DNA of 35,052 nt from NCBI RefSeq assembly GCF_002272245.1, contig NZ_NPDD01000195.1, positions 1-35,052 on the forward strand, written 5' to 3'. The translations under genes were made by a program, and so were the position numbers. The stretch comes from Bacillus sp. 7884-1. GTDB lineage: Bacteria > Bacillota > Bacilli > Bacillales > Cytobacillaceae. The notes beneath the pieces were generated by a model. That model was not told where the DNA came from, did no database searches, and saw nothing but the letters and a program-made list of their open reading frames with translations. Below are positions 17,576-26,700 of this stretch, piece by piece. Within the stretch, counting starts at the first letter, position 1, and each line of letters begins with the position of its first letter.

Positions 17576-18019
17576 TTAACCTCTTTTAGCTCCTCTTCCG
17601 CCACGCTTAGATTCTGTATGACGTTTTAAAGAAGTTAAACGATCTTCACTATCTTTTAAAAACTTCGCCATTTTTGACTCAAACGTCTCTACTCTTGGAG
17701 CATTTCGATCATTTGACCTGTTCTGACGAGGGCGTTGTGAATGTGAGCTCGAGTGTGAACGGTACTTTTGCTGAGCCTCTGGTTTATCAATTGCTTTTTT
17801 TATAGAAAGGCCAATTTTCCCATCTTTTTCAACATTCATGACTTTAACTTCTACTTGGTCACCAACTTTAAGATGATCATTGATATCTTTCACATAATTA
17901 TCAGCAACCTCACTGATGTGTACGAGTCCAGTTGAGCCATCAGGCAGCTCCACAAAAGCTCCGAATTTTGTAATCCCTGTGACCTTTCCTTGTAACTTGC
18001 TGCCTACTTCGATTGACAT
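17576..18019 (-). CDS. yabR: S1-domain RNA-binding protein YabR
   Basis: 147 aa with one N-terminal S1 domain (about 4-75): GSKLQGKVTGITKFGAFVEL, then TGLVHISE and VKVMNVEKDGKIGLSIKKA. The remainder is a low-complexity basic/polar tail rich in S, H, Q, R and N, ending RGGRGAKRG, which is likely disordered and nucleic-acid binding. The role is unknown; it resembles general stress protein GSP13-type S1 proteins. It has its own perfect sigma-A promoter and a terminator, so it is monocistronic. The ATG follows AAGGAGG with a longish 12-nt spacing. Confidence 0.93.
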   Translation of the reverse strand: MSIEVGSKLQGKVTGITKFGAFVELPDGSTGLVHISEVADNYVKDINDHLKVGDQVEVKVMNVEKDGKIGLSIKKAIDKPEAQQKYRSHSSSHSQRPRQNRSNDRNAPRVETFESKMAKFLKDSEDRLTSLKRHTESKRGGRGAKRG

Positions 18020-18068
18020 AAAAAGAATTTTCCTCCTTAAGAAAATAAAAAAATCATACTTAATTTAT

Positions 18069-18098
18069 ATTATACAAAATGGGAAAAATAAGTGTCAA
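18069..18098 (-). promoter_or_regulatory. Strong sigma-A promoter of yabR
   Basis: Consensus TTGACA (18093-18098), 18-bp spacer and consensus TATAAT (18069-18074) on the minus strand. The -35 begins only 9 nt after the divIC stop, and the leader is about 40 nt. Confidence 0.85.
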
Positions 18099-18107
18099 TA
18101 AGACTAG

Positions 18108-18500
18108 TTATTGGTTGTTTTTACCTTTATTTTCTTCCGGAATATTAAAGATAATTTCACCGTTTTCAGAGAAGAAATATTCTTTTCTAGCAAGTTTAGC
18201 AAGGTAATCATCATCATTTAACTTAACGATATCTTCTTTCAGGATTTCCTGCTGTTTTTTTAATTGAGTCATCTGTTGTTCCAGCTGTTTCTTTTGTGCC
18301 ACTTTTTTATCTAATGTGGAGGACTGGGAAATAAAGCTCGTAATCATTAAATAGGACATCAAAGCAGCGAAAACTAAGAACAAGGATAGCCTTCGGAATA
18401 GAAGCTTTCTTTTTCTAGCTGATGCAATTTCTGCGATTTCTTGTTGGTGTACATAAGTGGTTTGTATTTTTGCTATATTCTTATCTCCTACTGAGCTCAT
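18108..18500 (-). CDS. divIC: Cell division protein DivIC (FtsB-like)
   Basis: Bitopic divisome protein that forms a complex with FtsL and DivIB. With the start at ATG 18500 it is 130 aa: a cytoplasmic basic segment ending ARKRKLLFRR, one TM (about 36-56), an extracytoplasmic coiled coil (KKVAQKKQLEQQMTQLKKQ region, about 62-95), and the conserved YLAKLARKEYFFSENGEIIF. The longest frame begins at GTG 18536 without a binding site, whereas ATG 18500 follows AGGGGGGAAGG and gives the usual family length. With this start it lies 14 nt after yabQ. Confidence 0.94.
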   Translation of the reverse strand: MSSVGDKNIAKIQTTYVHQQEIAEIASARKRKLLFRRLSLFLVFAALMSYLMITSFISQSSTLDKKVAQKKQLEQQMTQLKKQQEILKEDIVKLNDDDYLAKLARKEYFFSENGEIIFNIPEENKGKNNQ

Positions 18501-18514
18501 TTTCCCTTCCCCCC

Positions 18515-19147
18515 TTATTTTTTTGGTTTTTTCCACTTTTTCATTAACTTTAGTAAATAATTCTTGATTTCCATAAAAATTCCTGCCGTTTTATTATATA
18601 ACTTCTCGACGGATTTTTTAATAGTTTTCGGCAAAAGTTTCCATAGAAGTAACACTATTTTTTCAATTGGTACCCAAATTACCCTAAGAACAACCGATAA
18701 AATCTTTAAAACAAATTTGACAAGGGAAAAGAGCCCCCTGCCAAGTAAGATGATAATGGAAATAACCAACTGGATTAGACCAAGGACAGGTTTATAGATA
18801 AGTAGTTGAAACGCCCTTCTCATAAATCTGTAAATGGCAATTACCGTATTAATTATGAATTCAAGCAACCTTAGATAAATACCTTTAAATAAACTTTGAT
18901 AGGCAGCAAAACCACAAAGGAGGGCAACAAAAATGTAGAAACGTAATTCTCCATTGTTCACAAGGAATAAGATATAAAAGATAATCAGTGCTTGAATGAC
19001 CCAAAATAACAAGTCATTAAAAAAAACAATCCATGACTTTCGATTAGGGCGATCTAAGAAACGCTGATAGGTATCAAACATTACACCAAACAGCGACCCC
19101 ATCCCAATCATCGAAAGCATGGTGAGGAATTGAGTGGAGAGGGTCAT
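18515..19147 (-). CDS. yabQ: Spore cortex membrane protein YabQ
   Basis: 210-aa polytopic membrane protein of the YabQ family, made in the mother cell and needed for cortex formation in B. subtilis. The N-terminal half holds about four TM segments, with the conserved GVMFDTYQRF between the first two and the second at about 40-63; hydrophobic stretches continue to about 160, then a basic C-terminal tail rich in lysine. The start overlaps the yabP stop by 4 nt (ATGA), a sign of coupling. Confidence 0.92.
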   Translation of the reverse strand: MTLSTQFLTMLSMIGMGSLFGVMFDTYQRFLDRPNRKSWIVFFNDLLFWVIQALIIFYILFLVNNGELRFYIFVALLCGFAAYQSLFKGIYLRLLEFIINTVIAIYRFMRRAFQLLIYKPVLGLIQLVISIIILLGRGLFSLVKFVLKILSVVLRVIWVPIEKIVLLLWKLLPKTIKKSVEKLYNKTAGIFMEIKNYLLKLMKKWKKPKK

Positions 19148-19446
19148 CGGAATAACTTACTAAAGAAACCTTTAGCTTTCTCCCCATGCTGTTCGTCTAG
19201 GTAAACTAAATCGAATATCTTTCCCTTAATGGAGACAATTCCTTTTTCCACATCCAAGTTTTTCATTTGAAGATTTTGCCCTTTGATTGCTAAAAAACCC
19301 ATTGAGGTTTCTAATAAGAACTCCTCATTATCAAAGCTTTCTACTTGTTTAACACCTGTTATATCGAGGAGTTTCCTTCCTCTCATGATGACATCATGCT
19401 CTGGAACAGTGCTTTTGACAGGGTTTGTTTCATAATATTGGCTCAT
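19144..19446 (-). CDS. yabP: Sporulation protein YabP
   Basis: 100-aa YabP/YqfC-family protein with no TM segment; its family is required for spore cortex and coat development. Conserved segments are HDVIMRGRKLLDITGV, the EFLLETSMGFLAIKGQNLQM core and VSIKGKIFDLVY. The ATG has GAGGG 7 nt upstream. There is a 90-bp gap before it (19447-19536), where a mother-cell promoter is plausible; TTTACATAAAAAT resembles a sigma-E -10 but I see no convincing -35. It is coupled to yabQ. Confidence 0.92.
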   Translation of the reverse strand: MSQYYETNPVKSTVPEHDVIMRGRKLLDITGVKQVESFDNEEFLLETSMGFLAIKGQNLQMKNLDVEKGIVSIKGKIFDLVYLDEQHGEKAKGFFSKLFR

Positions 19447-19536
19447 TATTCATCCCTCACAATCATTTGAACAACCTTTAGTACATTTTTATGTAAAGGG
19501 CAAATGAATTAGAACAAGCCTTTATAGTTGTTACAC

Positions 19537-19806
19537 TTAGAACTGTGATTCCCCGATTCTTTCATCTTTGATAATCGTGTACATTTCAGCAGCAGCTTCT
19601 TTTCGAGTGGTATCTTGAATCTGATCAATTCTTGCTGTAACCAGTCTTTGTCCAAGACGGATTGTCAGCTCATCACCAACTTTAACCGTTGAACTAGCTT
19701 TTGCTTCTTTCCCATTTATGAGAATTCTTCCCTGATCGGATACTTCTTTTGCCAATGTTCTTCTTTTGATTAATCTTGATACCTTTAAATACTTATCTAG
19801 TCTCAT
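19537..19806 (-). CDS. rqcP: S4-domain ribosome quality-control factor RqcP (YabO, Hsp15-like)
   Basis: 89 aa, essentially one S4 RNA-binding domain: MRLDKYLKVSRLIKRRTLAKE, GRILINGKEAKASSTVKVGDEL. It is homologous to Hsp15. In B. subtilis YabO was shown to be RqcP, which works with RqcH on stalled 50S-peptidyl-tRNA complexes to add alanine tails. It follows yabN by 17 nt and has the same neighbours as in B. subtilis. Confidence 0.94.
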   Translation of the reverse strand: MRLDKYLKVSRLIKRRTLAKEVSDQGRILINGKEAKASSTVKVGDELTIRLGQRLVTARIDQIQDTTRKEAAAEMYTIIKDERIGESQF

Positions 19807-19823
19807 TCAATAGTCCCCCATTT

Positions 19824-21287
19824 CTATAATCCCTTTAATTTCGCTTCATCCCAAAACCGATCTAGCTCCTCTAAGGAATGGTCCTCTATCGGCTTTTTGC
19901 TTTCCATTACTTTTTCTTCAATATAACGAAACCTTCTAATAAACTTTTCATTGGTTTCAAATAATGCTTCTTCGGGATGAATTTTTAAAAATCTTGCTAC
20001 ATTAACGAAGGCAAACAGGATATCGCCAAATTCTTTTTTTGCGTCTATAAGGCTTTCTTTGTTTATCTCATTCTCAAATTCCACTAGCTCTTCTTTCACT
20101 TTCTCTAAAGCTGGTGTTATTTCCTGCCAATCAAAGCCAACTTTCGCCGCTTTCTTCTGAATTTCGTAAGCTCTTAATAAATTCGGCATTGATTTGGAAA
20201 CACCATCAAGAAGAGAGGCTTCTGTCTCTCCTTTTTCCTGCTTCTTTATTTCCTGCCAGTTTCGAAGGACTTCTTCTGAATCCTCAACTACTTTATTTCC
20301 AAAGACATGTGGGTGTCTGCGAATCATTTTTGCAGAGATTCCCTCTATCACATCTTCGATTGCAAAATAACCTTCATCCTCCCCAATCTGGGAGTGGAGC
20401 ATCACTTGGAGCAAGACATCACCAAGTTCTTCGACTAAATGGTCAATATCCCCGCTATCGATTGCTTCAATTACTTCATACGTCTCTTCAATTAGATATT
20501 TCTTCAAGGATTCATGTGTTTGTTCCTTATCCCATGGACAGCCATTTGGGCCTCTTAATACTGCTATTATCTCTCGCAGCTTAGAAAAGGTTTTCAACAT
20601 AATTTGTTCATCCTGTACGGGAGGAACATAGACAGAAGTAAGGTTATCAAGAGTTACCTTTCGATCCAATTCATACAAAGGTACCCGCTCAAGTCGTTCA
20701 TTGCTGCTTCCTGCTGCAGAAACAATGACCACTTCATAATCATCAGGAAGTCTTTCCATAAGCGTCAGCTTAATATTAGAGGCTACAAACTGATCATAAA
20801 CCTGACTGATAAACATATGCTGGTTGATTTGCAGCTGGTGGGATTGAAGGGCGGTTCCATCAAGAAGTTGGAAACCGTCCACTGGATCTATTTTTAATGA
20901 TTGAAAGAGAGCATCAACAAAGCTTTGACCTCCACCTATGATGATATCGATATCGTCTTTAGGTCCATATTCCAAAAGTAACTGGACAGTCCGCTCGGCA
21001 ACAAGTGGATGACCAGGCACTGCATAAATCACCTGTTCCCCGTTTGCTTTTTGCAATAAGGTTTGGACAATCTCCTGATATACTTCCTCAAATTGGTCAT
21101 GCTTTTCATAGATGGAATCAAAGGATGTATAGTTCAGTCCTTCTTGAACTAATTCATCCACAACAGGATGTTCTTTCGTCCTTAAATAAACATGTTTTGC
21201 ACTCTTTAATTTTTTGTAAACACCATAGGGTAGCTGTTCAAGGTCGCCCGCCCCCAAACCGAGTATTTCAATTGATTTGCCCATCAT
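19824..21287 (-). CDS. yabN: MazG-type NTP pyrophosphohydrolase fused to a tetrapyrrole methylase-like domain (YabN)
   Basis: 487-aa fusion. Residues 1 to about 220 form a SAM-dependent tetrapyrrole (corrin/porphyrin) methylase-like domain: ILGLGAGD (8-15), YAVPGHPLVAERT (88-100) and the IIGGGQSF loop. Residues about 240-487 form the MazG part, starting at the conserved GPNGCPWDKEQTHESL (246-261) with metal-binding EETYE (267-271) and EELGD (286-290). MazG hydrolyses (d)NTPs to monophosphates, probably cleaning aberrant nucleotides. The methylase substrate is unknown. It begins ATGATG after GGAG. It follows yabM by 3 nt. Confidence 0.93.
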   Translation of the reverse strand: MMGKSIEILGLGAGDLEQLPYGVYKKLKSAKHVYLRTKEHPVVDELVQEGLNYTSFDSIYEKHDQFEEVYQEIVQTLLQKANGEQVIYAVPGHPLVAERTVQLLLEYGPKDDIDIIIGGGQSFVDALFQSLKIDPVDGFQLLDGTALQSHQLQINQHMFISQVYDQFVASNIKLTLMERLPDDYEVVIVSAAGSSNERLERVPLYELDRKVTLDNLTSVYVPPVQDEQIMLKTFSKLREIIAVLRGPNGCPWDKEQTHESLKKYLIEETYEVIEAIDSGDIDHLVEELGDVLLQVMLHSQIGEDEGYFAIEDVIEGISAKMIRRHPHVFGNKVVEDSEEVLRNWQEIKKQEKGETEASLLDGVSKSMPNLLRAYEIQKKAAKVGFDWQEITPALEKVKEELVEFENEINKESLIDAKKEFGDILFAFVNVARFLKIHPEEALFETNEKFIRRFRYIEEKVMESKKPIEDHSLEELDRFWDEAKLKGL

Positions 21288-21290
21288 CTT

Positions 21291-22913
21291 TTAACTCCTA
21301 TTCTTCTTAGGTAATAAAAGGCTTAATTTGCTGCCGAAAGGAAATAGTGATAGTTCTTTTTCTAAAAATACTCCTCCTCTAATAATAATAAATAAGAAAA
21401 GGAAGCCTCCCAAAAAAGCACACCCTAAAGCCTGGATGGCTGCCATTAATCTTTCGGTACCGTCCGGTATTGTAATCGTATTGGTTAAGGCTAGGCAGCC
21501 TTTTAATAGTAATATCATCAATAATGCTGCTGTCAAAAGTGTTCCTAGAAAGTGAACCGTCAGCACCGTACTGGACTGCAGCCTTTTAAATTTTACATAT
21601 AATAGCAAACAAACCAAGGCCAAAGTGATTAAGGTAGCGAAAGCCGCCCCCATTGTTCCAAATATCGGAACAAATAAAGCATTAAGAATATACTTTAAAG
21701 GAAAGGTTGCTAGAACAACAGCAGCTGGAAAAAGTAATGATCCCAGCCCCTGCATAATGGCTATAATCGTTGTAATAATGGAGCTAAGGAGAATCACAAA
21801 ACTTAATATTCCTAATACTGACGAGCCTGAGTTATCCTCAAATAACATGATATTGACTGGTTCAATAATGGCCCAAAGACCTACAGATGCTCCGACCCCA
21901 ATGACGATACTTATCCGAATGGCCAACTGAATTTTATCCTGTAAGAATGAAATATCTTTTTTTATTCTTGCACTTGTAATCAACGGTACGAGAGATAAGG
22001 ACATCGAAGCAGAAACAATGGTTCCTAATTGAATTAATGGCTGCCCGCGGTCGAATACTCCCTTTACTGCCTTTGCCATATCCTTATCATTTCCGTTTTC
22101 TGTAAGTAACGAATATAGGTTCATGGCATCTGCCATTTGTATAAAAATCATTAGCATTCCACTAATACAGATTGTTAGGCCTTGAAAGGCGAGGGTTTTA
22201 AAAATAACACTAACCTCTCGTTGATAACCTTTAAGCATCCCTTTTCTTGGAGCAATTATCCTCCATTCTTTACGTATATAAAGGAATGTAAACAAAATAA
22301 TCGCTGATATCATCATTCCTGTAATCGACCCAAACATGGCACCGCCGCCGATAAGATAAAGTGAATATCCAAACTGCGTGAGACTATAGGCAAAGAAGAG
22401 AATCGTAAAGGCTCTTATTAATTGTTCGCCAACCTGTGATAATGCAGTGGGCAGCATATCTCCTTTTCCCTGGAAGTAGCCTCTTAAGATAGATACAATC
22501 GGAAAAAGTAAAAAAACAATCGAAACAACTTTTAGTAAGATGGCCAACTTCTCATCATTCATCCAGCTTGCAATATAACCAGCACCAAAGTAAAGGATAA
22601 GGAAACATAAAAGTCCAAATAACTGCAGGATAATAAATGAGATGAATAAAAGTCTTCTTGTTTTCTCGGGATCTCTTTTTTCTCTTTGCTCTGCGTACAG
22701 TTTAGAGATAACAACCGGAAAACCTGTTGTTGCGAGCACAATGGCAAGACCATAGAACGGATAAACCTGCTGATATATGTAAAAGCCAACATCCCCGACA
22801 ATATTTTGAAACGGAATCCGATAAACAGCACTTAGAATTTTTGTTATCAGTGCTGCAAGTGCTAAAATGAAAGCCCCTCTAAAAAGAGCCTTCGATTGAT
22901 TTACGGGCTTCAT
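21291..22913 (-). CDS. yabM: MurJ/SpoVB-type lipid flippase family membrane protein YabM
   Basis: 540 aa, about 14 TM segments, MOP-superfamily (polysaccharide biosynthesis/SpoVB) transporter. The N-terminal ALITKILSAVYRIPFQNIVG segment (about 20-39) is the typical first-helix motif of SpoVB-like proteins, and FPVVISKLYAEQREK follows. These proteins are presumed to move lipid-linked oligosaccharides across the membrane; the specific cargo of YabM is not known. The ATG follows AGGAGATAGGAA. It has an extended -10 promoter at 22946-22954 and heads the yabM-yabN-rqcP run. Confidence 0.93.
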   Translation of the reverse strand: MKPVNQSKALFRGAFILALAALITKILSAVYRIPFQNIVGDVGFYIYQQVYPFYGLAIVLATTGFPVVISKLYAEQREKRDPEKTRRLLFISFIILQLFGLLCFLILYFGAGYIASWMNDEKLAILLKVVSIVFLLFPIVSILRGYFQGKGDMLPTALSQVGEQLIRAFTILFFAYSLTQFGYSLYLIGGGAMFGSITGMMISAIILFTFLYIRKEWRIIAPRKGMLKGYQREVSVIFKTLAFQGLTICISGMLMIFIQMADAMNLYSLLTENGNDKDMAKAVKGVFDRGQPLIQLGTIVSASMSLSLVPLITSARIKKDISFLQDKIQLAIRISIVIGVGASVGLWAIIEPVNIMLFEDNSGSSVLGILSFVILLSSIITTIIAIMQGLGSLLFPAAVVLATFPLKYILNALFVPIFGTMGAAFATLITLALVCLLLYVKFKRLQSSTVLTVHFLGTLLTAALLMILLLKGCLALTNTITIPDGTERLMAAIQALGCAFLGGFLFLFIIIRGGVFLEKELSLFPFGSKLSLLLPKKNRS

Positions 22914-22945
22914 TTCCTATCTCCTAACTAACTAAACTCCAAAGT

Positions 22946-22954
22946 ATTATATCA
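22946..22954 (-). promoter_or_regulatory. Possible yabM promoter (extended -10)
   Basis: Minus-strand TGATATAAT: consensus TATAAT (22946-22951) preceded by TGA. No good -35 is found at 16-18 bp. It lies between the spoVT terminator and yabM, 30-odd nt from the start codon. Confidence 0.5.
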
Positions 22955-23006
22955 TAGAATAAAAAGCGAAAACGCCGTAATCGGGAGCTGAGGCTTGATT
23001 ACAAGG

Positions 23007-23034
23007 CAAATAAAAAAGACAGCTTTTGCTGTCT
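23007..23034 (-). terminator. Intrinsic terminator after spoVT
   Basis: Minus-strand AGACAGC-AAAA-GCTGTCT (23028-23034 with 23017-23023) followed by TTTTTATTTG. It is about 28 nt after the spoVT stop. Confidence 0.9.
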
Positions 23035-23061
23035 CTTTTATTTGTGAAAATATTATTAGTT

Positions 23062-23598
23062 CTAAGATTCCATTTGTCTTGCTAAAAATCCAGCAGCGGT
23101 TTCAACAGCTTTTTTCTCGACTTCACCAAGTGTACCTTCTTTTGCATAAATAATAACAGCTCCAATTGGGTCACCATTTGCAATGATTGGTCCAATTGTA
23201 TAAGATGAGATGGTTTCATCATTCCCATCCGCTAAGGCAATATCACCTTGCTGTGTAACTAAAACTGAATTACGGTCTTCCATTGTTTTTTCCACTAAAT
23301 CGCTTATATTTTTATTTAAATAATCCTTTTTAGAACTTCCTGCTAACGCAATATAACTATCTCTATCACAAATTAATACTGGGTTTCCGAGGCTGTCAAA
23401 TAGAGCTTCTGCGTATTCTTTGGCAAAATCGCTTAACTCGCTGATTGGTGAATACTTCTTTAAGATTACTTCTCCATCTCGATCAACAAAGATCTCTAAC
23501 GGATCCCCCTCACGGATACGCAGAGTCCTGCGTATTTCTTTGGGAATGACAACACGACCCAAATCATCGATTCGACGAACTATTCCAGTTGCTTTCAT
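23062..23598 (-). CDS. spoVT: Stage V sporulation protein T, AbrB-type transcription regulator
   Basis: Forespore regulator that tunes sigma-G-dependent genes. The N-terminal swapped-hairpin AbrB DNA-binding domain is MKATGIVRRIDDLGRVVIPKEIRRTLRI..LEIFVD (1-45 region), and the rest is a GAF-like effector domain (about 55-178) ending AGFLARQMES. The longest frame starts 7 codons upstream at 23619, but the ATG at 23598 gives the family N-terminus (178 aa) and has GTGAGG 9 nt upstream, so I use it. A sigma-G-like promoter precedes it, consistent with known control. Confidence 0.97.
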   Translation of the reverse strand: MKATGIVRRIDDLGRVVIPKEIRRTLRIREGDPLEIFVDRDGEVILKKYSPISELSDFAKEYAEALFDSLGNPVLICDRDSYIALAGSSKKDYLNKNISDLVEKTMEDRNSVLVTQQGDIALADGNDETISSYTIGPIIANGDPIGAVIIYAKEGTLGEVEKKAVETAAGFLARQMES

Positions 23599-23686
23599 CC
23601 AATGTTGCCTCACTTTCATCTGATGATTTAACTAACTTGGTAATGATATTCTTTCCTTTTGTAGGAATCATCACCAACTTTGAACT

Positions 23687-23716
23687 TAGTATCTTTCATC
23701 TGGAAAGTTCTATACA
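23687..23716 (-). promoter_or_regulatory. Probable sigma-G promoter of spoVT
   Basis: Minus-strand -35 TGTATA (23711-23716; consensus TGAATA), 17-bp spacer and -10 GATACTA (23687-23693; consensus CATACTA). One mismatch in each element with the right spacing; spoVT is sigma-G-dependent in B. subtilis. Confidence 0.65.
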
Positions 23717-23767
23717 CATTCGCAATATTTTTTCACAAACAGGAAAATAATCCCATTATAATAATAG

Positions 23768-26700
23768 TTAAACAGGGTTCTTTTGACCCTTTTTCGCTGC
23801 TTGAAGACCTTTAATCATTTCAAATGCTACATTTATCCAGTATGCTGGCTCTAATCCTTTAATTTGCAGGGTCATTTTAAGCTTCTGACCTTCCATTCCC
23901 AGCCCAATCATTCGTGGATATTTACTGCTGATAGCAAATACCTTTTGTCCGTCAATCGTACTGCTGGCTTGTTCATTTACGATAATGCTTACTTCCTGTT
24001 TTGCTTGCTTTATGATTTCGACACCCGCAAGCAGTGCATAAATTTTCATTTCTGCCACTTGGAATAGATAATCGACTTCTTCAGGATATTCTCCAAAACG
24101 ATCGAGCATTTCCGCTTGAAGCTCCTCAATATCCTCTAATGTTAGCAAACCTCTAAATCGCTTATACATTTCAATTTTTTGATGGCCATCTTTAATGTAG
24201 GTATCAGGAATATAAGCATCTATTTCTAAGTCAATTTCAACAGTTGCCTTTTTCTCAGCATTCAAGTCGCCTCTTCTTTCTTCAATTGCCTCTTTCAGCA
24301 TTTGCGAATAAAGATCAAATCCTACTGAGTCAATAAATCCATGCTGCTGCGCCCCTAGTAAATTACCAGCTCCCCTAATTGATAAGTCACGCATAGCAAT
24401 TTTGAAACCAGAACCAAGTTCAGTAAATTCCTTAATAGCCTGGAGACGCTTTTCTGCCACTTCAGTTAATACTTTATCCTTTCGGTGCGTGAAATAAGCA
24501 TACGCAACACGATTTGACCTTCCAACACGGCCCCTCAGCTGATAAAGCTGAGAAAGTCCCATTCTATCAGCATCATAGACAATCAGCGTGTTTACATTCG
24601 GAATATCTACCCCTGTTTCGATGATGGTTGTGCTGACCAACACATCAAACTCTCCCGATAGAAAGCTGAGCATGACGGATTCTAATTCATTTTCTGACAT
24701 TTGCCCATGAGCGAAAGTAACTCTTGCATCAGGAACAAGCATAGATATTTCTTCTGCCTTACGCTCAATATCCTCTACTCTGTTATATAAAAAGTATACT
24801 TGTCCGTCACGTGCTAACTCCCTTTCAATCGCCTCTCTGACAAGCGATCCATTGTACTCCATCACATAAGTTTGTACAGGAAAACGGTTCTCAGGCGGTG
24901 TCTCAATAACCGATAAATCGCGAACGCCAAGCATGGACATATGCAGCGTTCTCGGGATTGGGGTTGCTGTCAATGTTAAAACATCAATATTTGTCTTTAA
25001 TCTTTTAATTTTTTCTTTATGGGTCACCCCAAATCTTTGCTCTTCATCGATAATTAATAAACCTAAATCACGATAAATGATATCCTTTGAAAGAATACGG
25101 TGTGTTCCAACGACCACATCGACCGTTCCTGCCTTTAATCCTTTGATGGTTTCGGTTTGTTGCTTTTTCGAGCGGAAGCGACTTAACAGACCAATATTGA
25201 TTGGGTAGTCTTGGAATCTTTCTCTCATCGTTTCATAGTGCTGCTGTGCTAAGATCGTTGTAGGTACAAGGAGTGCGACTTGCTTGCCATCTGCTATCGC
25301 TTTGAAGGCGGCTCGAATGGCTACCTCCGTTTTTCCATAACCCACGTCTCCACAAAGCAAGCGGTCCATTGGTCTAGCTCTTTCCATATCGATCTTAATT
25401 TCATGAATGGAGCGAAGCTGATCTTCCGTTTCTTGGTACGCAAAAGCGGTTTCAAACTCCCTTTGCATATCCCCATCCGGAGAAAAGGCATAACCAACGG
25501 CTGCTTCACGTTCTGCATAAAGCTTAATTAAATCATCCGCAATGTCTTGAACAGAGGATTGAACTTTCTTTTTTACCTTTTTCCAATCACTGCCGCCCAG
25601 TTTATAAATTTTCGGCTCTTTTCCTTCGGAAGCCACATACTTTTGAACAAGGTCTATTTGTTCGACAGGAACATAAAGCTTATCCGTCCCATGATAGCGG
25701 AGGTGGAGATAATCCTTATGAACACCGTTAATAACGAGAGTTTCAATTCCTAAGTATTTTCCTATTCCATGATTAACATGGACAACATAATCGCCAATTT
25801 TAAGTTCGGAATAACTCTTAATCCTTTCAGCATTTGAGAGCTTTTGTCTGTTGGCAGACTTTTTGACACGTTTTGTAAAAAGCTCCTCTTCCGTAATGAC
25901 AGCTATCTTCTGAATGGAAAGCTCAAATCCAGTTTGCAGGTTCCCCTTCATAATCTGCACTTTTCCAGGTAAAAGCTGCTGATCGCTTCGTGAAATAGAA
26001 GCTTCTATTTCATAATCCTCTAAAACTCGCTCTAATTTTTTAACTCTATCATCATCTGCACCTAAAAAGAGAATGGAGTAATTTCCTTTTTTCCACCTGT
26101 CAACTTCTGCTTTTAGTAGATGCATTTGACCATGGAAATTCTGCATTTGTTTACAAGAAACATTAATGATATTTTGCGGACTCGTATTTGCAACATGGCG
26201 TAAAAACAAACTCATATAAAGAATCGGAAACTCTTTTTTATGAAGTAAATTCGGTAAGTCATGGGAAATAGTCAAATCATGAATAATTTGACCCTCCCCT
26301 AAGAGAGCAGTATACCATTCCGCCTCTTCTTTAATTAATGAGTCATTCATCTCTTGAACCCGGCTTATTTCATCAATAAATACCATTCCATCGCGCGGGA
26401 GATAGTCTAGTAAACTACTATCGCCTTCATATGCAAGTGAAAGATATTTAAATACCTGGTCTGGTTTGTGGCCATTTTTTAGCTGTTCGAGCTCAAAACT
26501 TATATTTTGTGAGAGCTGTATCTTTGCTTTATCGTCCTTTAATTTTCTAAGACTTTTACCCAGCCCATCCTCAAGCTTTCCAATTAACCTGCTATAATCC
26601 TCTGCTTCAAAAAGGACTTCTGTTGCAGGACCAATCAAAACTTCAGCTGTTTTCTCGATAGAACGCTGGTCTTCTAAGGAAAAGTAGCGGATTGAATCAA

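Noticed and set aside
18501..18536. Upstream 12-codon extension of divIC overlapping yabQ
   Set aside because: Begins with GTG lacking a binding site, while ATG 18500 has a strong one and gives the family length.
20114..20584. 156-codon open frame on the plus strand
   Set aside because: It lies entirely antisense to yabN, whose MazG motifs are unmistakable. The translation is low-complexity Leu/Ser/Phe/Gln with no recognisable domain.
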